A DNA stretch of 64,000 nucleotides, taken from Verrucomicrobiota bacterium. GTDB lineage: Bacteria > Verrucomicrobiota > Verrucomicrobiia > Opitutales > Opitutaceae. Position numbers and translations under genes: made by a program. Shown one piece after another: positions 60,445-64,000 of this stretch. The notes under the pieces are model-generated. The model was not told the DNA's origin, did no database searches, and was given only the letters and a program-made list of their open reading frames with translations. The DNA is taken from assembly GCA_023386835.1 (NCBI GenBank), contig JAEWIY010000230.1, positions 30,366-94,365 of the forward strand, read 5' to 3'. Position 1 is the stretch's first letter. Every line of letters begins with the position of its first letter.

Positions 60445-62457
60445 CTAGGCTTCGAGATTGAGCCAGCGAACCTCGCGTGGCGTCAATTCCACGCTGAGGC
60501 CGGAAAAGGCCGCGACCGTTTCCTCAATCGAGCGCGGTCCGATCAACGGGAACGTCGGAAACGGTTGATGCAGAACCCACGCCGTCGCGATCGCGTGCGC
60601 GGTGGTGTGACGCTCCTGGGCGAGCTGCCGGGCGCGGGCCCGCCGCTCAGCGTTGTCCGTGGCCTCCCAGCAGGCAAACCGGCTGCCGTCCTTGAACACC
60701 TCCGCTGGCACCGCGTCCGAGAAATACCCCCGCGCCTGGCTCGACCACGGGAGCAACGGGAACCGGTGTCGCTGCAGCCAGCGTCGCGAAGCCACGTCTC
60801 CCGCCGACAGGCAGCCGGCCCACGGCGCCCGCACCAAGCGCGCCAGCGAAAGCTGGTTACTCAACACGGAGAAGGCCTGCCGGCCCTTGCGGCGCGCATA
60901 CCGGTTGGCCGCCGTGACGCGTTCGATGCTCCAGTTCGATCCGCCGAAAACGCCGATCCGCCCGGCCCGTGCATGCTCATCCAGCACGTCCACGAACTCG
61001 CCGACCGGCACCTCAGGGTTGTCGCGGTGCAGCAAATACACATCAACCCGGTCGGTCTGCAGCCGCTCGAGCGATTCCAGCAACTGCCGCGTCAGCGCTT
61101 CGGGGGTGCAGTAGGGTGTGTGCGCGCCTTTGCCCACCACGACGACCTGCTCGCGCACCCCGCGGTGGCGCATCCAGTGGCCCAGCAGCCGCTCCGGCAC
61201 CCCTTCCCGATAGATGTAGGCCGTGTCGAAGGTGTTGCCGCCGCGCTCGATGTAGTCATCGAACAGCGCTGCGGCCAGCGGCATCGTCAGCGGGTGATCC
61301 ACGCCCAGCACGAGGCGCGAAACGGGCTTGGGGAGGCCGCTGATCTCCCCGTAACGCATGGTCGCGTCACTCCGCACCCGCAGCGGGCGGCGATGCAGGG
61401 TTGTGGTCGCGTTTTCCGGCTTCTCGGCGTCGTACAGCAGGCCGATGTCGCGGCGCCAGGCGTCGAGCACGGCCAGGTTGCCCATCGTATCCGCCCACGA
61501 GCAACCCGGCACCTCCTGCTGACCCGCCAGGATCGCCTCGGCAAACGCATCCGCTTCGTACGCATAGAGCGGGCGGTCCGGTGCAACCTCGATCAGCGAC
61601 GGGGTCGTGTCCGCGCCGCGGTAATGCTGGATCGTCACTGGTGCCGGCTCCGGTGCGATGACGTAGGGCGAGGGCACCGCCAGCCAGCCCTCCGTGCCGT
61701 AAATGCGCACGATCTGCTCCTGATGCAAACCCACGCCCGTCGACACTTCCGCGGTGATGCCGCCGGCAAACGCCAGGACCGCCGCAGCGTGCACGTCGAT
61801 GCCGGTTTGAGGGTGGAGATCGCCGACGCCAGCCACCCGGGTGGGATTGAGAAACGGCTGACCATGCGCCGCGCCCGCGAGCAACCGCGCGTAGGACACG
61901 GGATAACCGCCGACATCGAGGATGCCGCCGCCCGCCAGTGCGTTGTTCCAGGTGCGCGAGGCGGCGTCGAACCCCGCATGGTAACTGAAGCTCGCCTGCA
62001 CGTGCCGCAGCCGCCCGATCGCCCCGGAGCGGACCAGTTCCACCACCCGCGAGGTGAGCGGGTGAAACCGGTACATCCATGCCTCCATCAGTGCGACGCC
62101 GGCGCGCCGCGCCGCCTCACCCATGACCATCGCCTCGGCCTGGTTCAGCCCGATCGGCTTTTCGCAGAGCACGTGTTTGCCCGCCTCCGCCGCGCGGACG
62201 ACCCACTCGATGTGCTGCGGGTGCGGGGTGGCGATGTACACGGCCTGCACGTCCGGGTCGCCCAGCAGGGCCTCGTAACTCCCGTGCCCCCGTGCGACGC
62301 CGTGTTCCGCGGCGAAACGCTCCGCGGATTCCAACGAGCGGCTGCCCACCGCCACCAACCGACCTCGCGCCGAACCGCGCACCCCGCGCGCGAAGGCCGC
62401 CGCGATGCGACCCGTGGCCAGGATGCCCCAACCGAGACGAACGTCGGGTAACGACAT
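60445..62457 (-). CDS. Gfo/Idh/MocA oxidoreductase fused to aldo/keto reductase
   Basis: 670 residues. The N-terminal 340 residues are Gfo/Idh/MocA: Rossmann start LGWGILATGRIAAAFARG, then VLCEKPIGLNQAEAM. Residues about 365-670 are an aldo/keto reductase with the D-Y-K-H tetrad visible in order: FDTAYIYREGVPERLLG (Asp, Tyr), VVVGKGAH (Lys), VYLLHRDNP (His). Both halves bind NAD(P)(H). A single polypeptide suggests coupled oxidation and reduction of a sugar or inositol. Followed by the CAP-domain gene upstream by 21 bases. Confidence 0.92.
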   Translation of the reverse strand: MSLPDVRLGWGILATGRIAAAFARGVRGSARGRLVAVGSRSLESAERFAAEHGVARGHGSYEALLGDPDVQAVYIATPHPQHIEWVVRAAEAGKHVLCEKPIGLNQAEAMVMGEAARRAGVALMEAWMYRFHPLTSRVVELVRSGAIGRLRHVQASFSYHAGFDAASRTWNNALAGGGILDVGGYPVSYARLLAGAAHGQPFLNPTRVAGVGDLHPQTGIDVHAAAVLAFAGGITAEVSTGVGLHQEQIVRIYGTEGWLAVPSPYVIAPEPAPVTIQHYRGADTTPSLIEVAPDRPLYAYEADAFAEAILAGQQEVPGCSWADTMGNLAVLDAWRRDIGLLYDAEKPENATTTLHRRPLRVRSDATMRYGEISGLPKPVSRLVLGVDHPLTMPLAAALFDDYIERGGNTFDTAYIYREGVPERLLGHWMRHRGVREQVVVVGKGAHTPYCTPEALTRQLLESLERLQTDRVDVYLLHRDNPEVPVGEFVDVLDEHARAGRIGVFGGSNWSIERVTAANRYARRKGRQAFSVLSNQLSLARLVRAPWAGCLSAGDVASRRWLQRHRFPLLPWSSQARGYFSDAVPAEVFKDGSRFACWEATDNAERRARARQLAQERHTTAHAIATAWVLHQPFPTFPLIGPRSIEETVAAFSGLSVELTPREVRWLNLEA

Positions 62458-62478
62458 GATGTTGAACGCCGAATGTGC

Positions 62479-63090
62479 TCAGCGGTTGCGACGAGGCACG
62501 ACAAAAACCTGCACCGAGTACACCAACTCGCCGCCCATCGCTCCGCGCGCCGGCCAGGTCGCGCAGGCCAGATGGGTGAAGTCGCGATTGAGCAGCGCCA
62601 GCCGGTGCGGAGGTGAGTTCAACCACTGCTCCACGATCCGAGTCGCCAGCTCCGCATACGTCGGCCATGGCCACTCACCGGAGCCGGAATAACCGGGCGG
62701 CGCCACACGGACGGGCGTGAGCGCCACATTCTCGCCGGCTTGCTGTGGTTCGATGCCCGTGGCGCGGATTCGCTCGTAGACGTTGGCGCGGCCGCGGAAC
62801 GGGTTGTCGTGCGAGAGCTGACCCAGCATCGCCATCGTGCCCGCCTGCAGATCGGCGGCTTGCTCGAGGCGCGGCAGCACCCGAAACGGACGCAACTCAA
62901 AGCTGCGGCGGACCCGGTTGGATTCGTGGAAAATCGCGTGAGCCAGCCGCTCCGAATCAAACTCCTCCCAGCGGATAACCTCTTGGTCGACCGGGTCAGC
63001 GATAGCATGCGGGTCCGCCGGTGTGCTGCACCCGGTGGCCAGGACGACGAACACCCAAGCGACCAGGAGGGAAGGACAAAAGCGCCGCAC
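62479..63090 (-). CDS. CAP-domain (SCP-like) lipoprotein
   Basis: 203 residues with lipobox ATGC in the signal (LLVAWVFVVLATGCSTPADP). CAP domain: HAIFHESNRVRRSFELRPFR, GQLSHDNPFRGRANVYERIR, AGENVALTP and IVEQWLNSPPHRLALLN. Bacterial CAP proteins are secreted or membrane-anchored and of mostly unknown action. First gene of the pair with the Gfo/Idh-AKR fusion. Confidence 0.9.
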   Translation of the reverse strand: MRRFCPSLLVAWVFVVLATGCSTPADPHAIADPVDQEVIRWEEFDSERLAHAIFHESNRVRRSFELRPFRVLPRLEQAADLQAGTMAMLGQLSHDNPFRGRANVYERIRATGIEPQQAGENVALTPVRVAPPGYSGSGEWPWPTYAELATRIVEQWLNSPPHRLALLNRDFTHLACATWPARGAMGGELVYSVQVFVVPRRNR

Positions 63091-63202
63091 GCGAGCAGGA
63101 TGAGCGGGTTGCTGTCAGACGCCACTCGCCGGCGTGATCTGGCGCGAGAGGCCATCGAAAAAACATCGTCGTGACGGTGAGCGAAACGCAGCATCGGCAC
63201 CG

Positions 63203-64000
63203 ATGCCATTGACCAAGGCTCAGATCGCCCGCTTGCAGCGCCTGCAGGAGAAGAAACACCGGACGGAAGCCGGGCTGTTTGTCATCGAGGGCGCGAAGGT
63301 CATCGCCGAATTGCTGGCGGCTGAGTACCCGCTGCTGGAGCTCTACGCGACGCCCGCGTGGCTCGACGGCGCGGGGCGAACGGCGGTCCCGGACGGACCG
63401 ACGATGACGCGAGTGACCGAGGCGGAGATGGCGCGGATCAGCCATTTTCCCACGCCGGCGCCCGTGCTGGCGGTGGCGCGGATCGAGACACCCACGTTGG
63501 CGGACGGGGAGCTGGGCAACGGTTACACGCTCGCGCTCGATGGCATCCAGGATCCCGGCAATGTCGGCACGCTCCTGCGGATTGCGGACTGGTTTGGGTT
63601 TGCGCGCGTGCTGGTGTCGCCGGACTGCGCGGACCGGTTCAGTCCCAAGGTGATTCACGCCAGCATGGGTTCGTTTGCGCGGATGCGCACGCTGGCGGAA
63701 CCCTTGCCGGAGCTGCTCCGCGACTGCCCGGTGCCCGTGATCGGCTGTGATTTGAGTGGGGAGCCACTGGAGACGTATGCACCGCCGAAAGCAGCCGTCG
63801 TGGTGATCGGCAGCGAAGGCCGGGGGCTTTCCAGCGAGGTGGCCGCGCTGCTCACGACGCGCCTCACCATCCGCCGCTACGGCGGCGCCGAGTCGCTCAA
63901 CGCGGCGGTCGCCGCCGGCATCGTCTGCGCCCACCTGCGGCGCGCGCCGGGGGAATGGAGCCGTCGGTGTGGGGGCGCCCGCCAGCTGGGCGGTTGCGGG
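63203..64000 (+). CDS. TrmH/SpoU-family RNA methyltransferase (3' end outside window)
   Basis: At least 266 residues with no stop before the window ends. N-terminal substrate domain MPLTKAQIARLQRLQEKKHR, then FVIEGAKVIAELL. The SPOUT domain has the three motifs: DGIQDPGNVGTLLRIADWFG, VVVIGSEGRGLSSEV and SLNAAVAAGIV. Transfers methyl from SAM to the 2'-O of a tRNA or rRNA nucleotide; the target cannot be assigned. The ATG at 63203 starts the typical N-terminus. Divergent from the CAP gene. Confidence 0.93.
   Translation, partial: MPLTKAQIARLQRLQEKKHRTEAGLFVIEGAKVIAELLAAEYPLLELYATPAWLDGAGRTAVPDGPTMTRVTEAEMARISHFPTPAPVLAVARIETPTLADGELGNGYTLALDGIQDPGNVGTLLRIADWFGFARVLVSPDCADRFSPKVIHASMGSFARMRTLAEPLPELLRDCPVPVIGCDLSGEPLETYAPPKAAVVVIGSEGRGLSSEVAALLTTRLTIRRYGGAESLNAAVAAGIVCAHLRRAPGEWSRRCGGARQLGGCG

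Noticed and set aside
59278..62451. 1057-codon open frame on the plus strand
   Set aside because: Antisense to the membrane protein and the Gfo/Idh-AKR fusion; composition is Arg/His/Gln-rich and no domain or signal is visible.
1..64000. CRISPR arrays, tRNA, rRNA, transposons, prophage
   Set aside because: No regularly spaced repeats, tRNA-like cloverleafs, rRNA sequence, transposase motifs or phage structural genes were seen on either strand.

Overview
The window is GC-rich and almost fully coding. It looks like chromosomal DNA of a Verrucomicrobiota bacterium, probably in or near the Opitutaceae. This is inferred from the mix of genes, not from a marker search: a chlamydial-type (subclass Ic) ribonucleotide reductase, an ECF sigma/FecR/TonB-receptor unit, a metX-metW pair, TonB-C-domain proteins, a Gfo/Idh-aldo/keto reductase fusion and a deoC-ALDH-ALDH operon. 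I see no phage, insertion sequence, CRISPR array, rRNA or tRNA. The region reads as ordinary core and niche-adaptation chromosome.

Layout. 1-3012 is the 3' part of a large hybrid sensor kinase, convergent with a tiny FtsK-gamma-like winged-helix protein. 3.5-6.9 kb holds small envelope and stress proteins: a WXXGXW lipoprotein, a small membrane protein, two PRC-barrel proteins sharing a bidirectional terminator, and a CsbD-like protein. 6.9-8.9 kb is a secreted sugar dehydrogenase with an embedded CHRD domain. 9.3-14.2 kb is an ECF sigma/FecR/TonB-dependent receptor unit, followed by an acyl carrier protein, a low-molecular-weight phosphatase and a quinone oxidoreductase. 16.3-20.8 kb is nrdB-nrdA. 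21-24 kb has a DUF167 protein, a MATE pump and an EamA transporter. 23.9-27.2 kb is an LpoB/YcfL/COG3014-type lipoprotein operon. Next come a glycine-zipper protein divergent from a long coiled-coil LysM protein, an AEC transporter, an FKBP isomerase, and a second hybrid kinase whose membrane domain resembles plant ethylene receptors. 34.5-40.5 kb holds a YgjP-like metallopeptidase, a parallel beta-helix protein, a LacI-type regulator divergent from an exported ADP-ribosylglycohydrolase-family protein, and a YfcE-like phosphoesterase.

40.6-44.2 kb is the housekeeping run rpmH-rnpA-yidD-yidC-yebC on the minus strand; rpmH is only 45 codons. 44.4-46.7 kb has metX, metW and an exported rhodanese. 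46.7-50.6 kb has prmB, a rhomboid-like membrane protein, a TPR protein and a PA0069-type radical SAM protein. At 50.7-54.4 kb two genes look broken by single-base frameshifts: a DUF805/SRPBCC membrane protein, and a secreted protein with four TonB-C repeats. The second is followed by a TonB-C lipoprotein. 54.5-63 kb is a minus-strand run: deoC with two aldehyde dehydrogenases, a nucleotidyltransferase/GHMP-kinase fusion, a membrane protein, the Gfo/Idh-AKR fusion and a CAP-domain lipoprotein. The window ends inside a TrmH-family rRNA/tRNA methyltransferase.

The observations I rate highest are the subclass Ic R2 protein with Leu at the radical-tyrosine position, the ethylene-receptor-like sensor that keeps the His but has lost the Cys copper ligand, and the secreted array of TonB C-terminal domains.
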